The notes: generated by a model not told the origin, from the letters alone. Shown: positions 34,619-46,500, counted from the first letter of the stretch. The stretch is DNA of 64,000 nt from Bursaphelenchus xylophilus (GCA_904066235.2 CAJFCV020000004.1:11780001-11844000), one strand, 5' to 3'. Made by a program: numbers and translations.

Positions 34619-37600
34619 CAAGAACTGGCATGTTGACCGCTCATTTTCTGCTTATTCAGAGCAACGAATTTGAGAAGCCGATTGGCCCAGTAACAATCCT
34701 GATCAATGTAGCCGCCATCGCCATCTGGGAGGATTTCGCTGACGTTCAGAGGGTGCTTACATCTGGAAAATTAAGAGGAACTTTGAAAAAAGTTTAACAA
34801 TAAATTCAAAAACCATGGTGAGACTTCCGCAGATTGGCCAAACCTCAAAAATTGAGTCTTTTGAAAATAAAAGGGCACGACATGCGGCCGAGATTTATAC
34901 GATAGAAACTTGGGCAGGGGGCATGGTCAGGCCCGATAAGCTTACAGGGGGAGTACCCCAAGTGCGACGCTCAGATTTTCTTTAAATTTTGCACACACGT
35001 CGGTTATGGATCAAGCATCAACTCATGAAAGTTTTAGCTCGCGCTTTGCAAGCTCCGCCGAGATATTGAACGATCTTTGCCGCCGAGAGAGTACACTAAA
35101 CGCGGAGAGTGGTCAGAGAGAAGAAACATTTTTTGGCCATAAATTTGCCAGTTTTGTGCGGAAAAAATTGATTTTTTGTAGAAGCATTACCCTTTACGAT
35201 AGAAATGGGCATGCAACTTTTCGTGCCGAAATTCGGTAAAGAGTGTCAAATTTTCGCCAATTTCCGATCTTGTTTCTGCAACTCTCGAGCTGGGATTCTC
35301 GCATATATCTTAGAAACAATTATTCTAAATTTGTGCGAAGTTTCATCAAAATCTGAGCGTCGCACTTTGGGTACTTCCCTTGTTTGCTCCGGCTCAGCAT
35401 AACAAGCTTCAACAAGCCCCTTTTACTTAACGTACGCAAAGATAATAACCTTCTATCTCCTGGGTGCAGCTCGCACCGACTTTTAATTCTTTCCGAAGAT
35501 GGCCAATCTGCAAAATTTTTTCCAAAATTAGGATTTACCTTGAGCAAACAAAGCATTTATCATGAAACAATTCCCTTCCATTGACTCGGATACAAACGTC
35601 GACGATTCCCCGACCACATGAGACGCACTTCGGGGCATAATGACCGGCAAAACATGGGGAACAGCAGATTCTTTGCCGATCCAGCACTTGGAAGGTTTGG
35701 TCCGGCTCGATTGGCTGTCGGCACGCGCAGCAGAGGAAATGCTTGGCGTGGTAGGTCTGGAAAGAAATTACAGTGAGATCGGCCACAAAAATTGCTGAAT
35801 ATTTCTGCCGCAGTTGCCAGGAGCGATCTAAAACTTTCAGTAATTCATATTCATAAGACTTATGGGCGAATTTGCAAAATTTAAAAAAAATCTAACAAAA
35901 AAAGTACCTCCTGTATATATTTGCATCATAAAGGTTCAGTAGATGGGCCTCCACCCCAAGAAATGTAAAGTCATTGGCAACTACGAACGGAAAATATTAG
36001 GTTGATGCAAAAGGAATTGCGGATTTTTTAATTTATTCGTATTTTTTTATAGGATAGCTCAATTCAAAAATGGAAAAAGGTATATAGTAGTAAATTTTTA
36101 GAGGATTTTTTCTGTATATGCGCTATTCTTATAAAAGTTATCAAACGTTACCATAAGTTACCACGAAGGTACCCTAAACATGTTAGTACATTTTAAACCA
36201 ATTTTTTTACATATTTTTTTGCGGCTTTATCCATTTTTGAAAATATTTTGATAAAATACGTTATATTCTATCAAAAAACAAAAAAACCTCCATTTTTGGC
36301 TAAGCGTTAAAACGCTATCCCAAAAATTCAAATTTCAGCAAATTTTACAAATCGTGTCATATCTTTTTTTAATAAGTCCAAAATAAAAAATTCTTTTTGA
36401 TTTCGATTAGTAACAACATTTTTAAGGCTTTCGTGAAAAAAGACATCAAAATCTTGAATTTTATTTTTTGGTCAAAAAATGTCAAAAAAATAATTTTTTT
36501 TGATTTTGATGTTTTTTGTCACAAAAATCTTAAAAATGTTGTTACTAATCGAAAGCAAAAAGAATTTTTTATTTTGGACGTATTAAAAAAAGATATGACA
36601 CGATTTGTAAAATTTGCTGAAATTTGAATTTTTGGGATAGCGTTTTAACGCTTTGCCAAAAATGGGGTTTTTTTTGTTTTTTGATAGAATATAACGTATT
36701 TTATCAAAATATTTTCAAAAATGGATAAAGCCGCAAAACAATATGTAAAAAAATTGGTTTAAAATATACTAACATGTTTAGGGTACTTTTGTGGTAACTT
36801 ATGGTAACGTTTGATAACTTTTATAAGAATAGCACATATACAGAAAAAATCCCCTTAAAATTTACTACTATATACCTTTTTCCATTTTTGAATTGAGCTA
36901 TCCTATAAAAAAATACGAATAAATTAAAAAATCCGCAATTCCTTTTGCATCAACCTAATACTTATCACAACTTGTCATTGGATCAAATGTCATCCGCAGG
37001 CTGCCAAAAAAAATTTTTTTCGGTAAAAGTTCCTTTTTTGGCCACAACTTATAACTTTGCGGAAACTGGTCGGAATTAGCCCAAATTTAGCGTACAGGCT
37101 CAATTCATCGTTGTCAATGCCCGGACAGTGGATTTAGTTAGCGAGGTACCTTCTTTTTTACGTACCGCCTTACCCTTCAAAAACGGCTGCAGCCTGTGAT
37201 TTTACACTTTATACGATGAAACATGTCCGGAACTAAACTTATTGACTCCGTATGGAACGAAATGAGTCGTCACAGCCTTCGTAAGTACCATTAAAACTAT
37301 AGAGCTATTATAGTAATTCAGTGCCAGCTGGTTGAAGCGTTCTTTCCTAGCTTTAGTGCCCAAGCATGGGCGCAGTTCGCGGAGTACCTTTGTTGTGGCC
37401 AAAATAAGGAACTTTTTCCTTTTTTTCAACTGGAATTTCTATTGTAAATTACACGTATATGTTTCAGCTATTATTGAAAAAACGTTTGAAAATTCCCCAT
37501 TTTTCAGCAGATTGGAAGAATCTGTTTTTTGTGTGAAACTTACATTCCCGTCAACACAATATGCCGGCTCATCCTTCATCGCCTCATCACAATGGGCACA

Positions 37601-37687
37601 TCGTTTCACAATCACCGCCGGGTCTTCCTGATGAACACAGAAATGCCGTTCTTCCCGGCGCTTGTACTCTCTTTTCTTATGCTCCAT
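34618..37687 (-). CDS. Small protein with two LIM domains, 168 aa, 3 exons
   Basis: Exons 37687-37544, 35756-35539 and 34762-34618 give 169 codons with stop. LIM 1 has CAHC (30-33), then HFLCCAC and a closing CCSPC, so all eight zinc ligands are present (C-x2-C, H-x2-C, C-x2-C, C-x2-C). LIM 2 starts at KCVSC, continues with HDKCFVC and SRC, and ends in QDCYW. The N-terminus is basic (EHKKREYKRREER). Tandem LIM domains bind protein partners, in the cytoskeleton or nucleus, and do not catalyse. No homeodomain, kinase or other domain is present, so it is LIM-only in this model; an upstream exon could be missed because intron 1 is 1.8 kb. That intron holds the mariner-like palindrome and intron 2 a family A element. 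AATAAA overlaps the stop. Confidence 0.82.
34945..35382. mobile_element. Family A element in LIM gene intron 2
   Basis: Nearly complete copy from CAGGGGGAGTACCCCAAGTG to GCACTTTGGGTACTTCCCTT, with both GCGCTTTGCAAGC and CTCGAGCTGGGATTCTCG halves. Confidence 0.85.
35997..36958. mobile_element. Mariner-like long palindrome (962 bp) in LIM gene intron 1
   Basis: The left end TTAGGTTGATGCAAAAGGAA is matched by its exact inverted copy at the right end, and the two roughly 480 bp arms are near-perfect complements to the centre. TA dinucleotides at 35995-35996 and 36959-36960 are the target duplication. The termini closely resemble the Hsmar1/MADE1 mariner end (TTAGGTTGGTGCAAAAGTAA), so mobilisation by a mariner transposase is likely. 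No transposase is encoded; the 76-codon frame inside is AT-rich noise. Confidence 0.9.
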
Positions 37688-37766
37688 CGACCGGTCAAGT
37701 GGAAGAAAAATGGAAAATGAAGTTAAAATGAAAAAAAATTAAATTCAAGAGATTTCAAGTATGGAA

Positions 37767-38395
37767 AAAAAGGACAAGTGCGATGTTCAGATTTTGATGA
37801 CATTTGGGACAAATCTAGAATAAGTTTGTGGTTACGGTAGGGGCCTAATCCAGTGGCAAAAAACGTACCATTTTGGATCCGCGAACTGTCAAAAATTTGG
37901 CAAAATGCTTCCCTCTCCAAGTGAAAAAACTTCATTTTGAAAAAAAGTAAAAAAAGCGGGCGCGCTTTTGAAATAGGATGCAAAATGGTGTGTTTTTTGC
38001 TACTGGATCAGATCCCCCACTGTAATTGTAAGTCCTATTTGAGACTCCTGGCTCGCGCTTTGCAGAAACCACCAAAATTTTTAGATCGAAACTTGTAAAC
38101 AATGCGATATTTTATGCAAATTTTGGCATGAGAACTTTCATAGTTATTTCTACTGTAGACGGTAATGTTAATTCAAAAATTCCATTTTTTGAAAAATAGA
38201 TACGGCCAAAAACTATTCTTCATTCTGACCGCTCTCCGCATTTCACCTACTCTCTCGGCCGTAAAGATCGTTTAGTATCTCGACCGCCCTTGCAAAGCGC
38301 GAGCTAACCTTTTCAGTAATTGATGTGCGGCCTATGCTCGAAGGGTATGCAAAATATAAGCAAAAATCTAAGCGATTCACATAAATATTTTTTTT
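37767..38395. mobile_element. Family A element split by an M2 insertion
   Basis: The A left end (CAAGTGCGATGTTCAGATTT) is interrupted at 37835 and resumes after 38034 with TGGCTCGCGCTTTGCAGAAA. The right end is eroded. Confidence 0.75.
37835..38032. mobile_element. Family M2 element nested in family A
   Basis: CGGTAGGGGCCTAATCCAGT to GGATCAGATCCCCCACTG, flanked on each side by TA. Confidence 0.85.
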
Positions 38396-39040
38396 TCAAA
38401 ATTGAAAAGAAAGAAATTTGTCCTAACTTGTTACAGTATTTTTTGGCTTTAGGAATTTTTTGTCACTTTATCTTTCTTTTTTGTTTGTAGAATTTCAATT
38501 CGTATCTGACTATTACAACGTCCTCTTTTTGATCCCAGACAAATCATTTTCTTCGCCGCAACATCATCCGTTGACCTTTTCCAGACGTCCCGTGCTTTAA
38601 ATTTATTCCTTGGCAATTTTCCCAACGTCCATTAAAAGTGCAACATCCTTTTTTTAGACGTTTCGCTGTTTTTGTTTTTGATCAGAGTACGTATTTTCTG
38701 ATTTGTCTGAACTTTCGGAGAAATCGTTGTTTTTCGAACAGCTTTTCTCCTGTATTTTGCATTGTATGACATGTCAATCTCGATGAAACTTGGCAGAAGT
38801 TTGTATCTTTTAGCCGTGAAATTGAACCTCAAAAATATGTTTTTTGGCTCAAAAATAGCAAAGATATGACCACAAACTAACAGGAAACTGCTCCAAGTGT
38901 GCTGTTCTGCCTTTGACAAAACACGGCGATTTTTTTTAGATTTTTTGGAGAATACACATGAAATTACTAGCTCTCACCTTATGGGAACTGACATGAATTC
39001 TTGTCCGAAGTTAAAGTTGGTATCAGTTTGCCTGAAAAGT
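38396..39040. other. AT-rich spacer, nothing assigned
   Basis: No coding signal, and no clear member of the repeat families described here. Confidence 0.4.
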
Positions 39041-39043
39041 CTC

Positions 39044-39318
39044 AATCTCTCGGGAAAATAACGTGGATTCGTAACGCCCTGAAATCGCCCGTCATCGCTT
39101 TGCGACGGCTAGCCGCAGCTGGAAATTAGGCGCGTGACTTCACCCCTTTTTCGTTGAGGTGTGTTATCAGTCTGTCGGGAAAATAATGTGGATTCGTCGC
39201 AGCAAAATTTCGTGCGGTCGTGTACTAAATCTGCAGCCGCGGCTAGCCGTCGAAAAGCGATGATGGGCAATTCCAACGCGTGACAAATCCGTATTCACAT
39301 TATTTTCCCGACAGACTG
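39044..39318. mobile_element. Two adjacent family M1 elements
   Basis: A left-half copy (39044-39165, CTCTCGGGAAAATAACGTGG) abuts a complete GTGGATTC-subtype copy at 39168-39318 (CAGTCTGTCGGGAAAATAAT to ATTATTTTCCCGACAGACTG). Confidence 0.8.
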
Positions 39319-39329
39319 GTATTGCCATT

Positions 39330-39505
39330 ATACTAGTCCTTCCAAAAAGTCGCTTGACTGAAATCGGCGACGCACAATGTGCGAAAAAAAAGTTTTCTTT
39401 GCAACGTGAAATTTCTTGCTTTTTGCACCGTGCAAATGACTTTTTTCGGACTTTGAGAACGCCAAGAAAGAGCCTGGCGACATGCATTGTGCGCGACCGT
39501 TCTTT
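39330..39505. mobile_element. Family D element between M1 copies
   Basis: Starts ACTAGTCCTTCCAAAAAGTC and includes CTTTGCAACGTGAAATTTCT, the inverse of phrases in the copy at 449-670. Confidence 0.6.
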
Positions 39506-39508
39506 TTG

Positions 39509-39651
39509 AGTCTGTCGGGAAAATGATGTGGATTTGTTGTGCCTTGGAATCTCCCATCACCGCTTTGCGACGGCAAGCCGCGGCTGGGGCTTTGACTGCG
39601 ACAAGACGAGACATTTCGCTGCGACGTCGCCTTTAACTTCCCGACAGACTG
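39509..39651. mobile_element. Family M1 element
   Basis: AGTCTGTCGGGAAAATGATG to CTTTAACTTCCCGACAGACT. Confidence 0.8.
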
Positions 39652-40236
39652 GAAAAAAGAAAATGCGACCGTCGCACTTGGGGTGCTTTCATTTTTAACA
39701 TTTTTTCAAAACAGAAAGCAAACTTTTTTTTCTAAACTTGTTACAGTACCCCTTTTCCAATTGTAGCCATGTTTTGCCACCCGCTATAAAATTTTCGTCC
39801 TTCTTGTTTTATGGAAGGAAAATCGGAGCGGCCCCACTTCCCTTATAATCTAGAAACACGCCTGTTGTAGGCGATTTGTGGCAGAAACATTTGTTTTGCC
39901 GGAAACTATCGTAGTCTCTGATGACATTGCCAAGTAGAGAAACGAAGCAACAAATTGACGGGGGAATTGTACTCTTTTTTTTCTTGTACATGTGCCATGC
40001 AGTGCCTTTAGAAGAAATGGCCGTTTGCGTAGTTGTTATTACCGTCATGAGTTGGGGCGGCAATGACGGTGTTTTGTGGAAGGATCGGTTGTTTATTCAC
40101 AGGCAATCTTCAAGGGCTAGTACATGTAAATCCAGCGTGGTTGAAGCGACTTCCTGACCAAGGTTTTGATCAATGTGGCGTTTCGTCGTAAATAGAATTT
40201 TGTAGATGCTCTCCGGCTGTTTCTTTTTCATGCTTC
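39652..40236. other. Spacer, nothing assigned
   Basis: Short open frames only and no recognised element. A family A right-end phrase (CGTCGCACTTGGGGTGCTTT) is at 39670-39690. Confidence 0.4.
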
Positions 40237-40244
40237 GCCAGGAC

Positions 40245-40559
40245 TAGAGGTGGCAATCGGGCTGGGCCGGCTCGGCCCGGCCGGGCCCGGTGATTGGGCC
40301 GGGCCGGGCCTGAGCAGATTTGAAAAAGCCCTGGTTTTTAATTTTGCGCAGACACACGTAAAAATCTTCTGGAAAGCATAAGAACTTCCAGTAGAAAGTG
40401 CAAAGACCTTTATCCAACTTTTCTGTATTAGCGGGCCAAACCGGGCCGGGCCGGGCCGGCCTGGGGTTTCATCGGGCCGGGCCGGGCCTGAGCAAATTTG
40501 AAAAAGCCCGCGGGCCGGGCCGCAAAAATCGGCCCGGCCCGGCCCGATTGCCACCTCTA
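40245..40559. mobile_element. hAT-like non-autonomous element (315 bp)
   Basis: Inverted ends TAGAGGTGGCAATCGGGC and GCCCGATTGCCACCTCTA continue into GGGCCGG-rich subterminal arrays on both sides. The 8 bp direct repeat GCCAGGAC is at 40237-40244 and 40560-40567. An 8 bp duplication and a TAGAGGTGGCAA-type terminus are typical of the hAT superfamily. There is no coding capacity. Confidence 0.88.
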
Positions 40560-41000
40560 GCCAGGACAAACCCTTGGTTTTTGCTCAGAAAATATGTATA
40601 ATAATTTTCTATTTTTTTTTTGATTTTGTGACAATTTCATCCGCCAAAAAATTTTCCGAAAGAATTTTGATAACCAGGATGTTTTGTTCAATCGATAGTG
40701 TGTGAAAGTTTGACCATGTAGTTCCATTGTTTCGGGTCTGGAAAGACGGCACATGTGGGTGTAAGCGTTTGCACATAAGAGTCTTAACACTGCACTTTGC
40801 CATTTTTGGCAAGGCGAGGTCGGGATTGGTGACAAAGGGCGAACGACTTAAGACGGAGCTAATAGATGTTTACGAAAAAAATAATTTATGTTTTTGCAGA
40901 AACTGCTGAGCCTTCGGAATTTACAAGCAAGTGCAACGCAGCAAAGATTTTTTGCTCCTACTTTTCAAAGTCTAGAATTATGTGTTTTGCCAGCGACTAA

Positions 41001-41449
41001 CAAGGGAAAAACCCCAAGTGCGACGCTCGGATTTTGATGAAACTTGGTACAGATTTAGAGTAATTTTTTCTAAAATATATGTGAGAATTCTAGCTCGCGC
41101 TTTGCAGAAACAGCCGAGATTTTTAGAACGAAAGTCGGCGAAAATTTAGGACTTTTTGCCGAATTTTGGCACAAAAAGGTTGCATTCCTATTTCTACCGT
41201 AAAGGGTATGTTTCCACAAAAAATCAATTTTTACCGCACGACACTGCCAAAGTTATGGCCAAAAAGCGCTTTTCTCTCTGACCGCTCTCCACGTTTAGCG
41301 TGCTCTCTCGGCGGCAAAAATCGTTCGATATCTCGGCGTCGCCCGCAAAGCGCGAGCTAAAACTTTCAGGAATTGATATTTAGTCCATACTCGAGGTGTG
41401 TGCAAAATTTTAAAAAAATCTGAGCGTCGCACTTGGAGTACTTCCCCTG
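41001..41449. mobile_element. Complete family A element
   Basis: Left end CAAGGGAAAAACCCCAAGTG, right end GCACTTGGAGTACTTCCCCTG. Flanks are TAA on the left and TTA on the right. It is very similar to the copy at 47833. Confidence 0.88.
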
Positions 41450-41455
41450 TTAGTT

Positions 41456-42745
41456 AGATATAATCAAGACCGACCCGATTGATTTCTGGTTGGGCTGGGA
41501 CCCGAAATCATAAAATTAATCGGGTCCCGGCATAGCTTGTCATTTATTTCGAAGCCTTTCACATGTATTCATATTAATAATATCTATTAAAAGTTACGGA
41601 TGTTAGATTTTTCCGCAATCTTTGCATTTTTTGCCAATTAAAACAGGGTTCGCGAGAGACTCGAGAACCCCTTGGCACATTTTTACCAAGTTGGTCCTAC
41701 AGGGCCGAAATTCAACCCAGTTAGTACACTAGCAAAACAAAATTTTTTGGCATTTCTATTTTTTCGAGATTGGGCTTACTGTAGGCGTACTGTACTTTTA
41801 CCGCAAATTTTGTATCACAAAAACTAGACATCCCAGAGAGTCGGGAGTGGTTCGAGTGGATTGGTATGGTAATTCTAAGCAAATTACTTATTGGCAACTT
41901 TTTTCTGAAGTTTTGCCTAAGGTCAGAAAAAATTGATTTCTTGAATCCAAAGTTACAGTAACCCAGATTTCTCAAAATTTTTCCATAGTGCGGCAAATTT
42001 TGAAGCCTTTATTTAGAAGTGCATTTTAGTGCCGTTCCAACGAGCCTATGAACACGTCTGTAGAGTGTCTCCTGGGGCAGAACCAGCCGTTTAAAGTTTG
42101 CATTTACAGAAAATGTGTCATCATGACATAGTGTACATTTTGTCAAACCGAATGTATTATTGCATAAAATGGAGGCTGATGGTTCTCTAGACGTAGTCCG
42201 ACCGTCTTTCGTGCCGATTTACCTATCTGACTGCCATAATTTTAAAAAATTTCAAATTTTGGATCTTCTCCAAATCGGAAATACGAATCTATTCCCTCAA
42301 AGTTTTGCCATTTTCTCAGTAAATTTGCGCCTCCATGGGTATTTAGACGTTGTTTACTTCGAAAAAAATCGGTTTTTTGAACTCGCGCAGCTGGTGTTTT
42401 CCCATTCTCTCGCGGGCATCCAAATGTCCTTCATTTGACGTTGAGGGCAGATGGATAAGTAAATTCTCTCTTCTTTTTCATCCATCTCTCAAATTTGACA
42501 TCTTTTTGCATCAAAATTTGGCGTACGGTAATCCCATGCTGAGGTGTTTGGGTGCATTTGGGGAATACGTCGCTTATGGGTGATGCATCATTTCGAATGA
42601 CTTGTTGAGTGGAATGGAGTGAGATACTTGATGTATTGTTGGGTTCTACTGCGGAAAATAGGTCAATAAATTTGAAATTGCAAAAAGATTTATGGTTTGG
42701 AAGGTGTAAGCCGAAGGTATTTTTAGTAATTTTCCGTTCTTCCCA
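41456..42745. other. Spacer without gene
   Basis: The 92-codon open frame at 42160-42438 is low in complexity, unrecognised and has no splice context. The rest is AT-rich. Confidence 0.4.
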
Positions 42746-42749
42746 GGGT

Positions 42750-43190
42750 GTTTACTGGTCCTAAAATGGAATGTGCGATTCGCAGATTTTGATGAAACCT
42801 GGCAAAAATGTAGAATAATTGTTTCTAAGACATATGCGAGATTTCTAGCTTGAGTTTTGCAGGAACAACCAAGATTTCTTGGTCGAAAGTTGGCAAAAAT
42901 ATGTCGTTTATGCGCTAAATTTCGACATTAAAAATTTCATACATATGTCTACTGTAAAGAGCCATGTTTCCACAAGAAATAAGCTGCCAAGCTCCGCGGA
43001 TATCCCTAGGCTAGAAGAGTTTTTTTTTCTCTAACCGCTCTCCCCACTTTTCGCACCTTCTCGCCCGTAAAAATCGTTGCAGATCGTGGCTGCCTGTGTA
43101 AACCGCGGGCTAAAACTTTCACCAATAGCTAGGCGCTCTAGGGCCAACGCGTGCCCAAATTTTTGAGGTAATCTGAGAGTCGCACATATG
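42750..43190. mobile_element. Degenerate family A element
   Basis: Contains GATTTTGATGAAACCTGGCA, TTTCATACATATGTCTACTG and CTCTAACCGCTCTCCCCACT in family order. Confidence 0.65.
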
Positions 43191-43488
43191 ACAAAATTTA
43201 CAGGGTGTCAGGAAAGTTTTTGTCGATTTCCTGGCGCTCAGCCAAGATATTCGGAAAATTCTTTTTGCAGTAGAAAGAAGAAGATATGAGGTTCTTTGCC
43301 CAAAAAACTTCTTCTCTCCGCCAACTCGGAAAGTTGTGCATTTAGCGGAGATTTTTGGCCGCTTTTTTGGTCATCACACCAATCTTTTAAGTCTAAAAAC
43401 GCTTTATTATGACGCTGAAATCACCAGAAGGTCTTTAAATTTTTGCACAAGGAGTGAGAAGGCCCGGACAGCGCTAGCATTTAGCTCA

Positions 43489-43656
43489 CAAGGGAAGTAC
43501 TCCAAGTGCGACGCTCAGATTTTCTTCAAATTTTGCACGCACTTCGGGTATGGACTAAATATCAATTCCTGAAAGTTTTAGCTCGCGCTTTGCCGGTGCC
43601 GCCGAGATATCGAACGATTTTTGCCGCCGAGAGAGCACGCTAAACGTGGAGAGCGG
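43489..43656. mobile_element. Family A left part, cut off by element E
   Basis: Starts CAAGGGAAGTACTCCAAGTG and follows family A to GAGAGCGGTC, where E begins. The remainder of A is not found on the far side. Confidence 0.75.
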
Positions 43657-44247
43657 TCGCATCGACCGTAAACAAAAAATTTTATTATATTAATTTAATA
43701 GATGGGTAGGTTCTAAATTAATGTCAATTGTTTATGTGTGAGTCTTAGAAGCGGCTCCAGAACTTGTGGTACAATCGTACGAGGACCATAGATTACTATA
43801 ACAGGACCACATTTAATAATTCCTTTATTCAAATTGCTAACGGTATTATGAAGTATACCAAGGTTATACCCGAATAACCGACATTTTGGTGGTATTACTA
43901 GCGTCAGAATATGATGGCTTCGGGCTTTGAAACGACTAGTGCGCATCTTTTTGTGCGTAACGCAGCATGATTAACTCAATAATAACGTAATGATAAACAA
44001 CTACAGAGAAACTTTGGTGTAGTCATCTAGAGAACCAGAATTGCTTCTCTTGTGGTATTATTCCTAGGGTGTACGAGACCTTAAAGCCTTTCCAGGTTAA
44101 ATGAAAATATTCTACATCGTGTGTTACAGTCTAGCAGGAAGTTTGGTTTTACCTCCATGCTCCCTCATTGGCATAATTGACATTATTATAGAACCTGCCC
44201 ATCTACTAAAGTAATATAATATCATTCTCTGTTTATGGTCGATGCGA
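43657..44247. mobile_element. Element E, 591 bp with about 75 bp inverted ends
   Basis: The left arm (TCGCATCGACCGTAAACA, then ATAGATGGGTAGGTTCT) matches the inverted right arm (AGAACCTGCCCATCTA, then TGTTTATGGTCGATGCGA) over roughly 75 bp with few mismatches. The 430 bp interior is non-coding. No target duplication is certain, so no superfamily is assigned. Confidence 0.75.
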
Positions 44248-44721
44248 TCCCGACGAATATTGATTCCCTTTAGAAAACATAGCCCTTCTAATACTTTTTG
44301 AAAGTATTTCCACCCGGATACAACCGCCGGAAAATTTATTTCCGGTCAGTTTTACCCAAAATTTAGAAGATTTTCTAAAGTTGCCAAAAGCTACCGTATG
44401 ACCGGTAGTTACAGTAATCTTTTCACATCAGCATTGAATAGCAGTAGTGATATTAACAGACTACAGTACCAATAGATACCCGCCTGCCACCACCGAGGAG
44501 AAAAATCCGGTGGCTCTATCATTTTGACGCGTCGACTGAGGGGGAAGGTCCGAATTTTTGATTTTTTTTGGATTGGGTGCCATGGCTAGTCCTAAGTTAT
44601 GGTGGTGATAGTATGGGTCCATCATGTAATTGCATATATGCATTATGCCGGCTTGGCCCACCTAACCATAAAAGAATAAATCCAGAAAAACTGAGTGGCT
44701 CTATCATTTTGGCGCGCACTG
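44248..44721. repeat. Spacer with a 31 bp direct repeat
   Basis: GGTGGCTCTATCATTTTGACGCG near 44510 recurs as AGTGGCTCTATCATTTTGGCGCG near 44693, about 190 bp apart. Nothing else is assigned. Confidence 0.45.
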
Positions 44722-44723
44722 TA

Positions 44724-44960
44724 CAGTGAGGGACCTGATCCAATGGCAAAAAACGTCTCCTTTTGCATCCCGGAAGGGACCAAAATGACTCCAAACCCTT
44801 CCCTTCTCTAAGCTAGAAAAACTCCGCTTTGAAAAGCGGAGTCTCCAAGCCCGCCTTGAAGGAAAGGCGGGCTTGGAGACGGGAAGGGTTTGGAGACATT
44901 TTGGTCCCTTCCGGGATGCAAAATGAGACGTTTCTTGCCATTAGATCCGGTCCCTCACTG
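44724..44960. mobile_element. Family M2 variant with internal hairpins
   Basis: CAGTGAGGGACCTGATCCAA to ATCCGGTCCCTCACTG with TA on both sides. Inside, ACTCCGCTTTGAAAAGCGGAGT and CAAGCCCGCCTTGAAGG/CGGGCTTG form two extra hairpins. Confidence 0.85.
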
Positions 44961-45175
44961 TACGCGTAATGCGGATAGCTGTCAGAGAGAAAAGACGTTT
45001 TTTTGCCCATATCTCTCCAGTTTCAAGAAAAAAGATTGGTTTTTTTGCGGAAGCATTAATTTGAGTCGGTAGAAATAGTCATCAAACTTTTGTTGCCAAA
45101 AAATATCAAAATTTCTCTTGACAAAAAATTATGGTTTTTTTCTGCAAGGTGCGAGCTAGCAGCCTCGCACTGTCT
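44961..45175. mobile_element. Family A fragment next to M2
   Basis: GCGGATAGCTGTCAGAGAGA through AAGGTGCGAGCTAGCAGCCT follows the central-right part of family A. Confidence 0.55.
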
Positions 45176-45880
45176 TACAAAAATCGAGCTTTAATAAACA
45201 GTGAATTGCCGGCCAGGGAGACGATTTTTAGGTCCGTTCTTCGGCTATTTTTAGGCCTTGAGTCCGGTCCGAACCGTAGAAGGAGCTCCGGCCCAACCCA
45301 ATTCTCTTTCCGTGCGCTCCGATTCCGGCAAACATGGAATAAACCCTTAGCAATCCCGTTGGAATTTCATCATTTTTTGGTTGCATGAATATTTAAGTTG
45401 CCTCCAGCATACGCCCTTTTAGAGGGCGCGTGAGCAGGATTACTATTTATTTGCGAACACCAAAACAAACTGGCCTCTTTCCAGGTATTATTATAAAAGC
45501 AGACATTTAAATCTGCCCAACCCGCGAATTTTTTGCCCTATGAGAAAAAACTGCTGCTCTGCTCGCAAAGCCGTTTTTTTCGATATCTAAAAAGCGTACA
45601 TAGGCGGTGAAATCGGGTGTGGAAAAACAGGCCGTGAGACCTCGAGGGTGATTGTGTTTATGACATAACCTTTCAATGAAATGAAACAAAAAGCAATGCA
45701 AAAACAGCCGAAAACAGTTATTTTTTTTTGCTCGTTATCACGGCGAGAAAAACGGGGTGAGAGTTGAGAGCAGGGGTTCAAGTTCTACGAAGTACAAGCT
45801 TTCTGTTGCGAAGAAGTTTTAAGGCTCGTAGTGGGATGTTTAGATTTTAGATTGGGCGCAACATGTTGTGATTTTAAGGA
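45176..45880. other. Spacer, nothing assigned
   Basis: Short open frames on both strands and no recognised feature. Confidence 0.4.
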
Positions 45881-46500
45881 AGGCTTCCGAGTGCGACGCT
45901 CTGATTTAAAACAAAGATTTTTTTGAACACGGGTTTTCTTCAACTGTCGCCCTGAATTTTTTAGCATAGTACGAAAGCCAAAAATCGGTCGGGCGTCTTT
46001 CTGAAAGGGTTGTTATCACAGACTTCTTGCTCGAATTTTGCAAAAACGACTGAGATTTTTACATCGGAAGTTGGCCAAAATGTCACATTTTTCAAATTTT
46101 TCGTCCGAAAAATTTCATGCCAATTTTTACCACACAATTTTTCTACGATATTACCCATAAAACCCATGCCTGTCTTTGGAACAAGCCCGAAAAGTCGCGT
46201 ATTTCAAAATTGAAGTGTTCTGTATCTTTAAAGTGGGGGACCTGATCCAGTGGCAAAAAACGTACTATTTTGCATCCGGGAAGTATCAAAAATGTGGCAA
46301 AATGCTTCCCTCGCCAAGTGAAAAAACTTTGTTTTGAAGGGCGCGCCCTTTCCCTCACGAAAAGAGCTAGCGTTTTTTTGCCATTGGATCAGGTGCCCCA
46401 CTGTAGCTAGCGCATTTTGAGCGAATCGACCAGTGCGCCAAACGCGGAGAATGGCCACAGAGGAAAATATTTTTGGTAGGCATCAATAATTTTATGAAAA
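45880..46500. mobile_element. Degenerate family A with nested M2
   Basis: Landmarks GAGTGCGACGCTCTGATTTA and AAACGACTGAGATTTTTACA precede an M2 element at 46231-46403 (AAGTGGGGGACCTGATCCAG to GGTGCCCCACTG, TA flanks). A-like GCGGAGAATGGCCACAGAGG follows it. Confidence 0.65.

Noticed and set aside
36397..36627. 76-codon Lys/Phe-rich frame
   Set aside because: Lies across the centre of the mariner-like palindrome and is AT-rich noise.
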